Source of the DNA: Savagea sp. | GTDB lineage: Bacteria > Bacillota > Bacilli > Bacillales_A > Planococcaceae | Assembly (NCBI GenBank): GCA_030152585.1 | Contig: JASLJC010000068.1 | Location: forward strand, 1-41,221 | Reading direction: 5' to 3' | Length of the DNA stretch: 41,221 bases | Part shown: piece by piece, positions 41,114 to 41,221 of the stretch | How positions within the stretch are numbered: the first letter of the stretch is position 1 | How the letters are laid out: each line of letters opens with the position of its first letter | Made by a program: the position numbers and the translations under genes | The notes under the pieces: generated by a model | The model's input: only the letters and a program-made list of their open reading frames with translations | Told to the model about the DNA's origin: nothing | Database searches by the model: none

Positions 41114-41221
41114 TTGACAGGTCATTTAGTACAATACGGTCAACACCGTCAGCGTAGAAGTTTTGCGCGAATCGAAGAAGTGTTAGATTTGCCAAACTTA
41201 ATTGAAATTCAGACGGCATCT
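41114..41221 (+). CDS. rpoB: RNA polymerase beta subunit, 5' end only
   Basis: The first 36 codons begin at TTG 41114 behind GAGGGGTGA and read LTGHLVQYGQHRQRRSFARI, then EEVLDLPNLIEIQTAS, to the window edge. This is the conserved N-terminus of Bacillales RpoB, which in B. subtilis also starts with a TTG. The rest of the gene lies beyond the window. Confidence 0.95.
   Translation, partial: MTGHLVQYGQHRQRRSFARIEEVLDLPNLIEIQTAS

Noticed and set aside
1..41221. Insertion sequence, prophage, CRISPR array, tRNA or rRNA genes
   Set aside because: I saw no transposase, integrase, regularly spaced repeat array, tRNA TTCGA arm in a cloverleaf context, or rRNA signature.

Overview
The window is chromosomal DNA of a low-to-moderate GC Gram-positive bacterium, almost certainly order Bacillales. 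Three things point there: the block radA, yacL, ispD, ispF, gltX, T-box, cysE, cysS, mrnC, rlmB, rae1(yacP), rpmG, secE, nusG, rplK, rplA, rplJ, rplL, rpoB; the des-desK-desR membrane-fluidity cluster; and strong AGGAGG-type ribosome binding sites. Codon use (many CGT, ACG, TCG and GAA codons) looks uniform from end to end, and I see no mobile element, phage gene, CRISPR array, tRNA or rRNA. Three genes that Bacillus subtilis keeps in this block are missing: disA after radA, sigH before rpmG, and rsmC before rpoB. The clpC operon is also not upstream of radA. Loss of sigH suggests a non-sporulating lineage such as an Exiguobacterium relative. That identification is inference only.

Layout. 1-4020: two tandem paralogous succinate/acetate CoA-transferases, each with a candidate CcpA cre site and bracketed by related terminators. 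4123-8012: an NAD(P)-binding epimerase-like protein, the pseudouridine synthase RluF (minus strand), a stand-alone tryptophan synthase beta chain, and a DUF4003-like protein. 8473-14168: an oppDFBCA-type peptide ABC importer. 14172-14435: a convergent intergenic region with two terminators around a GC-richer, inverted-repeat-bounded structured element that I cannot identify. 14468-21230: acyl-CoA thioesterase, TldD/TldE protease pair, MscL, a PAP2 phosphatase, an XRE-cupin regulator and an M24 aminopeptidase. 21412-24312: fatty acid desaturase with its DesK/DesR thermosensor. 24404-27317: a D,D-carboxypeptidase and a methyl-accepting chemotaxis protein. 27494-41221: the conserved block from radA to the start of rpoB.

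How the genes work together. The left end handles acyl-CoA, acetate and succinate metabolism and peptide import, plausibly under carbon catabolite control. The middle is membrane homeostasis (desaturase, MscL, PAP2) and proteolysis. The right end is core information processing, controlled by cis-acting RNA: a cysteine T-box before cysE, an unusual nusG initiation region, two L1-type mRNA sites (before rplK and before rplA), an L10 leader before rplJ, and a promoter-plus-attenuator region of about 400 bases before rpoB.

I see no clear novel multi-gene system. The most interesting unexplained signals are the structured element at 14231-14384, the twin L1 mimics, the nusG and rpoB leaders, and the mosaic identity and possibly opposite cre regulation of the CoA-transferase pair.
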